This document shows, piece after piece, positions 25,029 through 32,221 of a stretch of DNA of 32,221 bases. Numbering within the stretch: the stretch's first letter is position 1; each line of letters opens with the position of its first letter. Source of the stretch: Kineosporia sp. A_224 (GTDB lineage Bacteria; Actinomycetota; Actinomycetes; Actinomycetales; Kineosporiaceae); the NCBI RefSeq assembly GCF_002198655.1, contig NZ_MWLN01000227.1, forward strand, positions 1-32,221, given 5' to 3'. Below the pieces are notes generated by a model, which saw only the letters and a program-made list of their open reading frames with translations, did no database searches and had not been told where the DNA came from. The position numbers and the translations under genes are program-made.

Positions 25029-26312
25029 ATGAGGCAGCCCGTCGACGGTTGGTGGCCGACCGTCCCGCTCGACGCCGTCGGCACAGCCCCGGTCGAGGTG
25101 ACGACAGGCGACCGGGCGTGGGTCGCGTTCCGCCCGGAGCCCGGCGCCCCGGTCGGCGTCGTCGAGGCCCGCTGCCCGCACCGGCTCGTCCGGCTGGCGC
25201 ACGGCACGGTCGTCGACGGCACCGTGCAGTGCCCGTACCACGGCTGGCGGTTCGGGCCGGACGGCGCGTGCACGCTCGTCCCCTCGAACGGCCCGGCCGC
25301 CTCGGTGCCGCCGCGGGCCCGGCTCGCGGCACCGTGGGGCGTCCGGGAGGCGGACGGCGTCCTGTGGGTTGCCCCGGTCGACCCGGCGGTGCCGGGGTCG
25401 GCGCCGCCGGACCTGCGGGCCACCGAGGAGACCCTGACGAACCTCGACGCCTCGCTCGAGGCGGGCTGGCACCCGCTGCTCCTCGTCGACGAGGTGCCCG
25501 ACCACGGTCAGGTGGCCGCCCGGCTGCTGGGGCGGGAGTACTCGGTCGGGCGCGCCGGCGACGGTTTCGCCGTGACCCCGCCGGTGGCCCGGTCCGCGGT
25601 CCGCTTCGACGTGCTCTGGGTGGCACCGGCCGAGCCGCGAGTCCCGCTGCTGGAGTGCGCCGACGACACCGACCCGCTCTTTGCACCGGGCTGGCTCGAG
25701 CCCGACCGGTCGGCGTCGCCCGCCGGGGTGCTCGCGGAGAACTTCCTCGACGCCGCGCACTTCCCGTTCGTGCACGTCGGCACCTTCGGGGCGGCCGAGG
25801 AGACGTACGTCGAGCCGTTCGACGTGGAGTCGGACGGCGACGGGCTCGTCTCCGTGCAGGACCAGTGGTTCGACAACCCGGAGGATCCCGCTGTGCTGCA
25901 AGGGATCCGGCCCGTGCGTCAGCGGCGCCGCTCGACGTACGTCCACCGCTGGCCGTTCCAGCTCCTCCTGCGCCTCGAGGAGCTCGACGCCGGTGCGGTG
26001 AAGACGATCCTCTTCTTCCTCCAGCCCGAGGCAGCGGACTCGACGCGGGTCTACACGAAGATGCTCTTCCACGGCATCGGCGGGGTCGCGGTGCCGCCGC
26101 CGGACGTCGTCGCGAAGGAGGTGGCCTTCGAGGTCGCCGTCCTCGGCGAGGACCTCGCGCTCCAGGCGGCGATGACCGTGCGCGGCCTGCCGCTGCGGAT
26201 GCGGGACGAGCTCCACGTCCGCTCCGACCGCAGCGGCGTCGCGCTGCGGCGGGTGCTCGCCCGCCACCGCTCCCCCGGCGCCGTTCCCGACCCGACCGAC
26301 CCGGAGGCCTGA
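25029..26312 (+). CDS. Rieske non-heme iron oxygenase, alpha-subunit type
   Basis: A 427-residue protein. The Rieske [2Fe-2S] ligands are CPH (49-51) and CPYH (68-71). The mononuclear iron site appears as ENFLDAAHFPFVH with Asp 241, His 244 and His 249. About 100 residues of extra sequence separate the Rieske domain from this motif compared with typical alpha subunits. The C-terminal part is SRPBCC-like (VYTKMLFHGIGGVAVPPPDVVAKEVAFEVAVLGEDLALQ). Such enzymes hydroxylate, dihydroxylate or N-demethylate using electrons from a reductase; none is encoded nearby. ATG 25029 has GGAGG close upstream and is chosen over an in-frame GTG at 25002. The next gene, a CodA-like deaminase, starts 3 nt after its stop, so a joint pathway is likely. 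Confidence 0.88.
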   Translation: MRQPVDGWWPTVPLDAVGTAPVEVTTGDRAWVAFRPEPGAPVGVVEARCPHRLVRLAHGTVVDGTVQCPYHGWRFGPDGACTLVPSNGPAASVPPRARLAAPWGVREADGVLWVAPVDPAVPGSAPPDLRATEETLTNLDASLEAGWHPLLLVDEVPDHGQVAARLLGREYSVGRAGDGFAVTPPVARSAVRFDVLWVAPAEPRVPLLECADDTDPLFAPGWLEPDRSASPAGVLAENFLDAAHFPFVHVGTFGAAEETYVEPFDVESDGDGLVSVQDQWFDNPEDPAVLQGIRPVRQRRRSTYVHRWPFQLLLRLEELDAGAVKTILFFLQPEAADSTRVYTKMLFHGIGGVAVPPPDVVAKEVAFEVAVLGEDLALQAAMTVRGLPLRMRDELHVRSDRSGVALRRVLARHRSPGAVPDPTDPEA

Positions 26313-26315
26313 CCC

Positions 26316-27593
26316 GTGGACCTGCTGCTGCGCAACGCCGTCCTGCTCGGCACCGACCACCCGGTCGACGTCCTCGTCTCGGGCAGCACGGTGGCGGCGA
26401 TCGGCCCCGACCTGCCGGCACCCGACGGCGAGCACGAGGTCGAGGACCTCGGGGGCCGGCTCGTCACGCCGCCGCTCGTCGAGCCGCACATCCACCTGGA
26501 CGCCGTCCTCACCGTGGGCCAGCCCCGGCAGAACGAGACCGGTTCGCTCTTCGAGGGCATCGCCGTGTGGGCGGAGCGGGTCAAGACCCTCACCCCGGAC
26601 GACGTCGCGGCCCGGGCGCGGGAGGTCATGACCTGGCAGCTCGCCTGGGGCGTCCAGTCGGTGCGCAGCCACGTCGACGTGTGCGACCCCGACCTGCGGG
26701 CGCTCGCCGGCCTGAAGCAGGTGCGCGAGGAGTTCGCCGGCCTCGTCGACCTGCAGCTCGTCGCGTTCCCGCAGCAGGGCATCTACGGCTTCGCCGGCGG
26801 CGCTGACCTCATGCGCCGCGCGGTCGAGGAGGGCTGCGACGTCGTCGGTGGCATCCCCCACTACGAGCTGACCCGCGAGGACGGCGTCGCCTCGGTGCAG
26901 TACGTCTTCGACCTCGCCCAGGAGTACGACCGGCTCATCGACATCCACTGCGACGAGACGGACGACGACCACGCCCGGTTCGTCGAGGTGATGGCCGCCG
27001 AGACGATCAAGCGCGGGATGACGGGCCGGGTCACCGCGAGCCACACGACGGCGATGGGCTCCTACAACGCCGCGTACGCGTACCGCCTCGTGAACAACAT
27101 CAAGCGGGCCGGCCTGCACATGGTGACGAACCCGCTCGACAACTCGGTGCTCCAGGGCCGCTTCGACGTCGGTCCGGTCCGCCGCGGCCAGACCCGGGTC
27201 AAGGAGCTCATCGCGGCCGGGCTCAACGTCGCGATCGGCCACGACTCGGTGATGGACCCCTGGTACCCGCTCGGCGTCGGCGACCCGCTGCAGTCCGCGT
27301 TCGTCATGGCCCACTACGGCCAGATGAGCGGCGCGAGCGAGCTGGAGTACCTGCTCGAGATGGTGACGACGAACCCGGCCAGGGCGCTCGGCGTCGACTC
27401 GGCCGGCGTCCGCGTCGGCGGCCCCGCCGACCTCGTCGTCTTCGACGCCCCGACCGCCACGGACGCCGTCCGACGCATCTCTCCCCGCTGGCTGGTGATG
27501 CGCGCCGGCGAGGTCGTCGCCCGCACCCGCCCCGCCACCACCACGGTGACCACCCGCACAGGCACCCGCGAGGTCACCTTCCTCCGCCCCTGA
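26316..27593 (+). CDS. CodA-like amidohydrolase/deaminase with altered specificity loop
   Basis: A 425-residue member of the cytosine-deaminase branch of the amidohydrolase superfamily. The metal and catalytic residues of E. coli CodA are present: HIH (58, 60), HCDE (His 211, Glu 214), ASHTTAM (His 243), GHD (Asp 310) and the FPQ loop (Gln 153). Overall alignment to CodA is strong (GTLFEGI, DLQ-VAFPQ, DPWYPLG). However CodA reads GHDDVFDPW where this protein reads GHDSVMDPW: Ser 311 replaces the specificity Asp 314 and Met replaces Phe 316. Changes at these CodA positions are known to alter substrate preference, so cytosine may not be the natural substrate. It is co-transcribed with the Rieske oxygenase. 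GTG 26316 has GGAGG upstream. I do not call it codA because of the substitutions. Confidence 0.85.
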   Translation: MDLLLRNAVLLGTDHPVDVLVSGSTVAAIGPDLPAPDGEHEVEDLGGRLVTPPLVEPHIHLDAVLTVGQPRQNETGSLFEGIAVWAERVKTLTPDDVAARAREVMTWQLAWGVQSVRSHVDVCDPDLRALAGLKQVREEFAGLVDLQLVAFPQQGIYGFAGGADLMRRAVEEGCDVVGGIPHYELTREDGVASVQYVFDLAQEYDRLIDIHCDETDDDHARFVEVMAAETIKRGMTGRVTASHTTAMGSYNAAYAYRLVNNIKRAGLHMVTNPLDNSVLQGRFDVGPVRRGQTRVKELIAAGLNVAIGHDSVMDPWYPLGVGDPLQSAFVMAHYGQMSGASELEYLLEMVTTNPARALGVDSAGVRVGGPADLVVFDAPTATDAVRRISPRWLVMRAGEVVARTRPATTTVTTRTGTREVTFLRP

Positions 27594-27616
27594 CGCTGCC
27601 GCCGCGGCCCGTACGA

Positions 27617-27663
27617 CTGCGGGGAGACGACGACGGCGCGATGCCGTCGTGGTCTCCCCGCAG
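27617..27663. terminator. Strong bidirectional terminator hairpin
   Basis: Arms 27617-27637 and 27643-27663 pair at 20 of 21 positions around a 5-nt loop (GCGAT). It lies between the convergent deaminase and permease genes and would stop both transcripts. It is the clearest terminator in the window. Confidence 0.85.
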
Positions 27664-27675
27664 GTGGTCGAACGG

Positions 27676-29136
27676 TCAGGGCTTGGCGGCCTCCGTGTCG
27701 GGGAGGACCAGGACCTCGTCGCGCTCCGTCTTCTGCAGCTTGAAGAGCACGAAGTACAGCGCGCCGGCGATGAGGAAGCCGGCCTCGAAGGCGCTGTCAC
27801 CGAGCCAGGCGTACTTCTCGGCGAGCGGGCCGACGTACTTGGCCTGGTTCGAGAACAGGTACACCGAGACGGCGATCGCCACGAGCATCGAGACCCAGCC
27901 GGCCCACGGGTTGTGCTTGCGGTCGAAGAGGTAGCCGCTCACCTCGTGGCCGCGGCGCAGGTACTGGTCCATGAAGACGACCGCGATCCACGGCCCGATC
28001 CAGTACGCGATGACGAGGAGGAAGTCCTCGTACTTGTGGACGTCCTTGAGGCCGTCCCAGGCGACGACGAACCCGAGCACGCCGAAGACGAGCGCGACGA
28101 TCGCGCGCGCCATGCCGAGCCGGATCTTGATGCCGAGCGCGAGGAACGACATGGCGCCGGAGTACACGTTGATCGCGTTGGCCGAGATGGCGCCGACGAC
28201 GATCGCGAGCAGCGTGAGCTTGGCGATCCAGCCGGGCATGCTCGAGGTGAAGGCGTCCGTCGCGTTCGTGAACGGGTCCTTCGTGAGCGAGACCGACAGC
28301 GCCCCGATGATCTCGAGCACGGTGCAGGAGACGAAGATCCCCAGGCCCGCGAAGATGCCGGCCCGCTTCCCCGTGGCGTTGCCGACGGCGTCCTTGGGCA
28401 GGTAGCGGGTGTAGTCCGAGGCGTACGGGTTCCAGCCGGCGGCGTAGCCGAACGTCGTGCCGAGGGTGAGCATGAACGCGCCGACGGCGTTGACCTCCGG
28501 GTTCGCGGTGAGCGCGCCCGGCGAGGCCTTCGTGACGATCGAGATCGTCGCGAGGACGAACGCGACGGCGAGCAGGGGCAGGGCCAGCCGCTCGAAGGAG
28601 TGGATGAAGTTGTGGCCCATGAAGGCGACGCCGATCTGCGCGGCCACGACGATGACGAGGCCGAGCAGGTTCGGGATGCCGAAGAGCGCGTTGAGCGCGA
28701 GGGTGCCGCTGACGCTGTTCACCGCGAACCAGCCGACGCCGGCGACGACGGAGTTGAGCCCGGCAGGCAGCGCGTTGCCGCGGAACCCGAACGGGATCCG
28801 CGACAGGATCATCTGCGCGACGCCGTACTGCGGGCCGCGCGCGGACAGGACCGCCTGCGAGAAGGCCCCGAGGCCCGTCCCGAGGACGATCGCTGCGACC
28901 GCCGCCGGGAACGACTGGCCGAACGCGGCCACGGCGAGGACGCCGAGGAAGACGGTGGCGAACTCGAGGTTCGGCGACATCCACGTCCAGAAGAGCGAGA
29001 CGGGGGTGCCGTGCCGTTCGTCGAACGGGATGAGCTCTGCGCCGCCGGGCTCGACGGCGGCGACCTTCGCGCCGTACTCGCCCTCGCGGACGTCGGCGAC
29101 GACGGTCGCCGTCTCAGGGGTGTGGGTGGACGCCAT
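27676..29136 (-). CDS. NCS1-family nucleobase/cation symporter
   Basis: A 486-residue membrane permease with about 12 helices. Family hallmarks: FDERHGTPVSLFWTWMSPNLEFATVFLG at the first helix, RGPQYGVAQMILSRIPFGFRGNALPAG, GHNFIHSFERLALPLLAV and GWNPYASDYTRYLPKDAVGNATGK. NCS1 proteins move cytosine, uracil, allantoin, hydantoins or purine-like compounds with H+ or Na+. It is convergent with the CodA-like/Rieske pair across a strong terminator, so a shared substrate is a reasonable guess. I chose ATG 29136 (MASTHTPET); the frame is open to 29232, but that extension is Arg-rich shadow sequence. A 150-nt structured leader lies upstream. Confidence 0.92.
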   Translation of the reverse strand: MASTHTPETATVVADVREGEYGAKVAAVEPGGAELIPFDERHGTPVSLFWTWMSPNLEFATVFLGVLAVAAFGQSFPAAVAAIVLGTGLGAFSQAVLSARGPQYGVAQMILSRIPFGFRGNALPAGLNSVVAGVGWFAVNSVSGTLALNALFGIPNLLGLVIVVAAQIGVAFMGHNFIHSFERLALPLLAVAFVLATISIVTKASPGALTANPEVNAVGAFMLTLGTTFGYAAGWNPYASDYTRYLPKDAVGNATGKRAGIFAGLGIFVSCTVLEIIGALSVSLTKDPFTNATDAFTSSMPGWIAKLTLLAIVVGAISANAINVYSGAMSFLALGIKIRLGMARAIVALVFGVLGFVVAWDGLKDVHKYEDFLLVIAYWIGPWIAVVFMDQYLRRGHEVSGYLFDRKHNPWAGWVSMLVAIAVSVYLFSNQAKYVGPLAEKYAWLGDSAFEAGFLIAGALYFVLFKLQKTERDEVLVLPDTEAAKP

Positions 29137-29294
29137 GATGGGCCTGCCTTTCCGACAGGAGCACGTCTTACGGGGGGAGGCTGACGTGACGCTGGCCGAG
29201 CGGCGTCGTCTCTGACGACCTGTGCCAGACACGCCGAACCGCCGCCGCCGGGTGCTCCGGCGCCGGCGCGGGGCGTGCCGTCGCGCGCACCCTA
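29137..29294 (-). promoter_or_regulatory. Putative long structured 5' UTR of the NCS1 permease
   Basis: A TANNNT-type element (minus TAGGGT, 29294-29289) would give a leader of about 145 nt, unlike the leaderless genes nearby. Two stems are visible: 29206-29211 with 29215-29220 (GTCGTC/GACGAC) and 29163-29168 with 29184-29189 (CACGTC/GACGTG). The loop of the second carries a C-rich anti-Shine-Dalgarno-like run in the RNA sense. No known riboswitch class is recognised. The rest of the gap to 29399 holds GGGTG (29321-29325) and CACCC (29333-29337), an imperfect operator-like repeat. Confidence 0.3.
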
Positions 29295-29387
29295 ACCCGC
29301 CGGGCAGGGGTTGCGGCAGGGGGTGATCGTTACACCCGCGTTAACCTCGCGGCCAACGGTCACCCGGCAGGTCCCCGGTGCGCGTGG

Positions 29388-29399
29388 AAGGCTGCGGCC
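29388..29399 (+). promoter_or_regulatory. Possible leaderless -10 of the PPOX gene
   Basis: AAGGCT (29388-29393), GCGGCC, ATG 29400. It fits the loose NANNNT pattern at the same 6-nt distance; there is no Shine-Dalgarno. Weakest of the set. Confidence 0.3.
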
Positions 29400-29876
29400 A
29401 TGACGACCTGGGGGCGGCTCCTCGCCGAGGCACCGGACGTCGCGGCAGGCGTCCGCGCACGGTTCGAGGCCCACAAGCACAAGACGATGGCGACCCTGCG
29501 GGCCGACGGGTCGCCCCGGATCAGCGGCACCGAGGTCGAGGTCCGGGACGACGGCGTCTACCTCGCGGGGATGCCCGGCAGCCGGCGCTTCGACGACCTG
29601 CGCCGCGACCCCCGGGTGGCGATCCACTCCGGCTCCGACGAGCCGCACGCGTGGTCCGGCGACGCCAAGCTCTCCGGGACGGCCGTCGAGCTCACCGACC
29701 CGCAGGTGCACGCGGCGTACCGGGCGTCGCTCGAGCAGGTGCCCCCCGGCCCCTTCGAGCTGTTCCGGATCGACGTCGACGAGGCGACCGTGGTCCGCCT
29801 CAGCGACACCCGGGATGCCCTCGTCGTGGAGACGTGGCGGCCGGGCCGGCCGGTGCTGCGGATCCGGCGGAGCTGA
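29400..29876 (+). CDS. Pyridoxamine 5'-phosphate oxidase-like (PPOX) flavin-binding protein
   Basis: A 158-residue split-barrel flavoprotein: HKTMATLRADGSPRISGTEVEVRDDGVYLAGM is the characteristic first half, then SRRFDDLRRDPRVAIHSG and DAKLSGTAVEL. Members bind FMN, FAD, heme or F420; the substrate cannot be told. In actinobacteria many such proteins use F420, but the sequence is not diagnostic. It is transcribed away from the NCS1 permease and convergent with the lipoprotein gene, with tandem repeats between. Confidence 0.82.
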   Translation: MTTWGRLLAEAPDVAAGVRARFEAHKHKTMATLRADGSPRISGTEVEVRDDGVYLAGMPGSRRFDDLRRDPRVAIHSGSDEPHAWSGDAKLSGTAVELTDPQVHAAYRASLEQVPPGPFELFRIDVDEATVVRLSDTRDALVVETWRPGRPVLRIRRS

Positions 29877-29894
29877 GCCGCCGGCCCGCAGGTC

Positions 29895-29934
29895 TCAGAC
29901 CTGGTCAGACCTGGTCAGACCTGGTCAGACCTGG
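29895..29934. repeat. Four perfect 10-bp tandem repeats
   Basis: TCAGACCTGG repeated four times without mismatch. The last copies run into the 3' end of the minus-strand lipoprotein gene. Read on that strand each unit contains the sense Asp-Gln-Val followed by TGA, so adding or losing a unit leaves the protein end unchanged. It may act as, or have arisen from, a weak hairpin (CAGGTC/GACCTG at 29889-29903). Confidence 0.85.
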
Positions 29935-30881
29935 TCGAGGACGTCGAGGACGAGCACCCGGGCGTGGGTCGTGGAGGTCGCGGGCAGGACGGCGACCGCC
30001 CGGCTGCCGACCCCGGCGGCCTTGAGCGCCGGGACGGTCTTGAGGACGGCCCGGCCCGGCATGAGTACCGGGGACCCGCCCCAGGTGGAGTTCACCGTGC
30101 GCCCGGTCTCGCCGTCGACCTCGAGGAGCTGGACGACGAGCGTCCGCTTCGCGTCGACCGGGTCACCCGCCCCGTCGACGAGCAGCCGCGACCGGCGCTT
30201 CTTCGACGTCCCCACCGCCACGACGGACGTCACCGTCGGTGCCTTCCCGGGCGCCCCGACGACCGTCGGGTAGCCGCCGCCCGTCCCGGAGCGGACGGCG
30301 GTGCCCACGCCTGCGCCGCCCGGCTCGACGACGTCCACGACGTCGAGCACGACCGCCACCGGACCCGTCGCACCGGCCGCACCGGTGGTCCACCCGTCGG
30401 CGGAGGGGGCGACGACGAGCAGCCGGGAGCCGGCCCGACGGCCGACGACGACCTTCGCCCAGGCGTCCGCCGCCCTCGGGCCCGCGACGCCGAGCCGGGG
30501 CAGCCCGCGCGCCCAGGTGTCGTCGAGGGTCGCGGACGGCGCACCGCCGCTCCCCCACGACTGCACGTGGTACCCGGTGACGACGAGGTCACCGGCCCGC
30601 ACGACCCGGCCCTTGCCCGCCGACAGCACCTCGACCGCGGGCTCGGCCGGGGCGGTCGCCCCGCCGGCCACGCCGACCGCGGGTGCCTGGCCGAAGCCAC
30701 CCGTCACGGTGACCCCGAGCCGGGTCACCGTCGGCCCCTTCGGGGCCGCGGAGCCGGAGGGGGCCGCCGCGGCGGACGCCCCCGCCGCGGCGGCGGTCCC
30801 ACCGGTGCCCGCGGCACCGTCGGAGCACGCCGCGAGTGCCGCCATCAGCGCGACGGCGCCCGCGAGGTGCCGCAGCCTCAT
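29925..30881 (-). CDS. Lipoprotein with two degenerate FKBP-like domains
   Basis: A 318-residue protein with a lipobox, LAACSDG (Cys near residue 19), and a long Ala/Gly/Ser linker. Two related halves follow. The first is VRAGDLVVTGYHVQSWGSG to VVGRRAGSRLLVVAPSADGW. The second is KRTLVVQLLEVDGETGRTVNSTWGG to GVGSRAVAVLPATSTTHARVLVLDVLD. Each follows the FKBP-type order (V-x-x-G-D-x-V, W-x-x-G, G-x-R-x-G-S-R, V-x-D-V), but the usual catalytic aromatic residues are largely missing, so prolyl isomerase activity is uncertain. ATG 30881 overlaps the upstream stop as ATGA, so it is coupled to the fibronectin-III gene. Confidence 0.7.
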   Translation of the reverse strand: MRLRHLAGAVALMAALAACSDGAAGTGGTAAAAGASAAAAPSGSAAPKGPTVTRLGVTVTGGFGQAPAVGVAGGATAPAEPAVEVLSAGKGRVVRAGDLVVTGYHVQSWGSGGAPSATLDDTWARGLPRLGVAGPRAADAWAKVVVGRRAGSRLLVVAPSADGWTTGAAGATGPVAVVLDVVDVVEPGGAGVGTAVRSGTGGGYPTVVGAPGKAPTVTSVVAVGTSKKRRSRLLVDGAGDPVDAKRTLVVQLLEVDGETGRTVNSTWGGSPVLMPGRAVLKTVPALKAAGVGSRAVAVLPATSTTHARVLVLDVLDQV

Positions 30882-32221
30882 CGACCGTTCACGGCGTTCG
30901 ACCGGGACGAACGCGAGCTCGTGCCGAGCGCGTTGATCGCCTCCACCTGGAACCGATAGATCCCGGCCACCGGCAGCGGCATGTTGTACGACGTGGACGA
31001 CGCGGAGCGCACCGACGACACGACCGTCTGCAGCACCGTGGCGTTGGTCGCCGTGGAGCTCATCCGGTGCGCGACGACCCGGTAGCCGGTGATCGCGGAG
31101 CCGCCGTTGCTCGACGGCGCCGTCCAGCGCGCCGTCGCGGTGACCGACCCGCCGCTGGCTCCGGCCGCCGCAGTCCCGATCGTCGGCGCACCCGGCACGG
31201 TCGCCGGGGTCACCGCGTTCGAGCGGGGGCTGTACGTCCCCGTGCCCGCGGCGTTGACCGCCCTTACCCGGAAGTCGTACGCCGTCCCGTTCGTGAGCCC
31301 GGGGAAGACCAGGCTCGTCGCACCCGCCGGCGCGTTCTGCACGGTGCCCACGACGGTGGTCGTCCCGGCACGCCGGGCCTGCACCTGGTACCGCGTGATC
31401 GGCGAGCCGCCGTCGCTCGCGGGCGGCGTCCACCGCACGGTCGCCGACGCGTTGCCGCGCACCGCGGTGCCGATGGTGGGCACCCCGGGCGCCGTCGCCG
31501 CCGCGGTCGTCACGACCTGGTTCGACTCCGCGGAGAACGCGCTCGTGAGCCCGTCCGCGTTGATCGCGGCGACCTGGAACGTGTACGTGAAGCCGGGGTC
31601 GAGACCGGTGACGGTCGCCGAGGTGCCCGGGGCCACGTTCGTGGCGAACACCGGGATGCCCGACAGCACCGCCTGGATCTCGTAGCCCGTGATGGCCGAG
31701 CCACCGGTGTCGGTCGGCGGCGTCCACGAGACCGTCGCCGACGTCGGCCCGGCGAGGGCCGCCGTGCCGATGACCGGGGCGGCCGGCGGCCCGACCGGGG
31801 TCACCGGGCCGAACGGCGCCGAGTCCGGACTCGTGCCGCCCGCGTTGACCGCACGGACGACGACCGTCACGGGAACGCCGTTCTGCAGCCCGGTGATCGT
31901 GATGCTCGACGCGGTCCCGTCGACCGTGGCGCTGGCGAAGACCGAGCCGTTGACGAGCGCGTCGGCCTGGAAGGCGTTGAACGGCGCACCGCCCGTCGGC
32001 ACGAAGCCCACGGTCACGCTGTTCGCGCCGGGCGTGAGGTCGGTGATCGTCGGCGCCGGCGGGGCGTCCGGGAGCACCGGCGCACCCTGGTCGACGAACG
32101 CGGTGCACTGCTTCGTCACCGCGTCCGTCGCGGTGCAGAAGCGCAGGACCTCGATGTTCCACAACGTGTCGGTGCCGTCAGCCGCGCGGCCGCAGGCTTC
32201 TGCCCGCTCGACGGCGCGACG
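30878..32221 (-). CDS. Fibronectin type III repeat protein, 5' end beyond the window
   Basis: At least 447 residues are encoded; the frame is open to the window edge, so the true start lies outside. Four fibronectin-III domains follow one another, beginning near PPAPTITDLTPGANSVTVGF, PPAAPVIGTAALAGPTSATV, GVPTIGTAVRGNASATVRWT and GAPTIGTAAAGASGGSVTAT, each ending in a V-x-A-x-N-x-x-G motif. The region before them has Cys residues (EACGRA, RFCTATDAVTKQCTAF). The protein ends directly after the last domain, with no visible anchor or LPXTG. It is probably secreted, with the repeats acting as spacers or binding modules for a domain not in the window. Apparent TTG and ATG starts near 32164 are not believed because homologous-looking sequence continues upstream. 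Confidence 0.82.
   Translation of the reverse strand, partial: RRAVERAEACGRAADGTDTLWNIEVLRFCTATDAVTKQCTAFVDQGAPVLPDAPPAPTITDLTPGANSVTVGFVPTGGAPFNAFQADALVNGSVFASATVDGTASSITITGLQNGVPVTVVVRAVNAGGTSPDSAPFGPVTPVGPPAAPVIGTAALAGPTSATVSWTPPTDTGGSAITGYEIQAVLSGIPVFATNVAPGTSATVTGLDPGFTYTFQVAAINADGLTSAFSAESNQVVTTAAATAPGVPTIGTAVRGNASATVRWTPPASDGGSPITRYQVQARRAGTTTVVGTVQNAPAGATSLVFPGLTNGTAYDFRVRAVNAAGTGTYSPRSNAVTPATVPGAPTIGTAAAGASGGSVTATARWTAPSSNGGSAITGYRVVAHRMSSTATNATVLQTVVSSVRSASSTSYNMPLPVAGIYRFQVEAINALGTSSRSSRSNAVNGR

Noticed and set aside
23350-26421. Minus-strand open frames of 900-1000 codons opposite the molybdoenzyme, Rieske and deaminase genes (23350-26421, 25011-27800)
   Set aside because: High GC removes stop codons from shadow frames; the plus-strand products have intact catalytic motifs.
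29925-32162. Single 745-codon minus-strand frame joining the lipoprotein to upstream sequence
   Set aside because: The part above 30881 is the out-of-frame shadow of the fibronectin-III gene; the lipoprotein signal sequence begins at ATG 30881.

Overview
The window is about 32 kb of very GC-rich DNA with dense short-gap genes, frequent GTG starts and uniform codon use. This is typical of a high-GC actinobacterium. The housekeeping order (leuA, recO, uppS, znu/zur, glyS, dus, dgt) suggests Micrococcales, perhaps close to Cellulomonadaceae; the family-level guess is inference. I see no rRNA, tRNA, CRISPR array, transposase or phage gene.

Layout. 1-2.8 kb: dgt and a dus gene, overlapping by 8 bp, flanked by long hairpins. 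2.8-5.2 kb: a flavin monooxygenase with an N-terminal NTF2-like domain, divergent from a small SRPBCC protein across a perfect inverted repeat. 5.3-8.7 kb: glyS, a frame-disrupted M16 peptidase and an ABM-type monooxygenase. 8.7-12.4 kb: a zinc regulon, znuA-znuC-znuB-zur, followed by a second Zur-box-controlled gene for a small Cys-rich ferredoxin-like protein. 12.4-15.6 kb: two YibE/F-family membrane proteins on either side of a four-helix membrane protein gene. 15.6-18.5 kb: uppS and recO, divergent from a PAP2-family enzyme. 18.5-19.5 kb: a PadR regulator and a translationally coupled CxxC protein under a perfect palindromic operator, then a hairpin repeat. 19.6-21.5 kb: leuA preceded by a Leu-rich leader peptide. 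21.5-24.9 kb: a RidA-like protein, a molybdopterin oxidoreductase and a pentapeptide-repeat protein. 25-29.9 kb: a Rieske oxygenase and a CodA-like deaminase, convergent with an NCS1 nucleobase permease, then a PPOX-type flavoprotein. 29.9 kb to the end: a lipoprotein with two degenerate FKBP-like domains, coupled to a fibronectin-III protein that runs off the window.

How the genes work together. ZnuABC imports zinc and Zur shuts the locus down when zinc is plentiful; the two Zur boxes cover promoter elements. leuA is probably controlled by ribosome behaviour on the leader peptide. The NCS1 permease, CodA-like deaminase and Rieske oxygenase look like uptake, deamination and oxidation steps for a nucleobase-like compound.

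The main unexplained signals are: (1) two dispersed copies of a hairpin element (47-122 and 19399-19464) that share a spaced core while their outer arms differ by a length change on both sides that keeps pairing; (2) a Ser replacing the specificity Asp of cytosine deaminase, next to a Rieske oxygenase; (3) a recurrent architecture in which a -10 hexamer lies 6-7 nt before the start codon, implying many leaderless mRNAs, including the Zur targets, padR and the leuA leader peptide.
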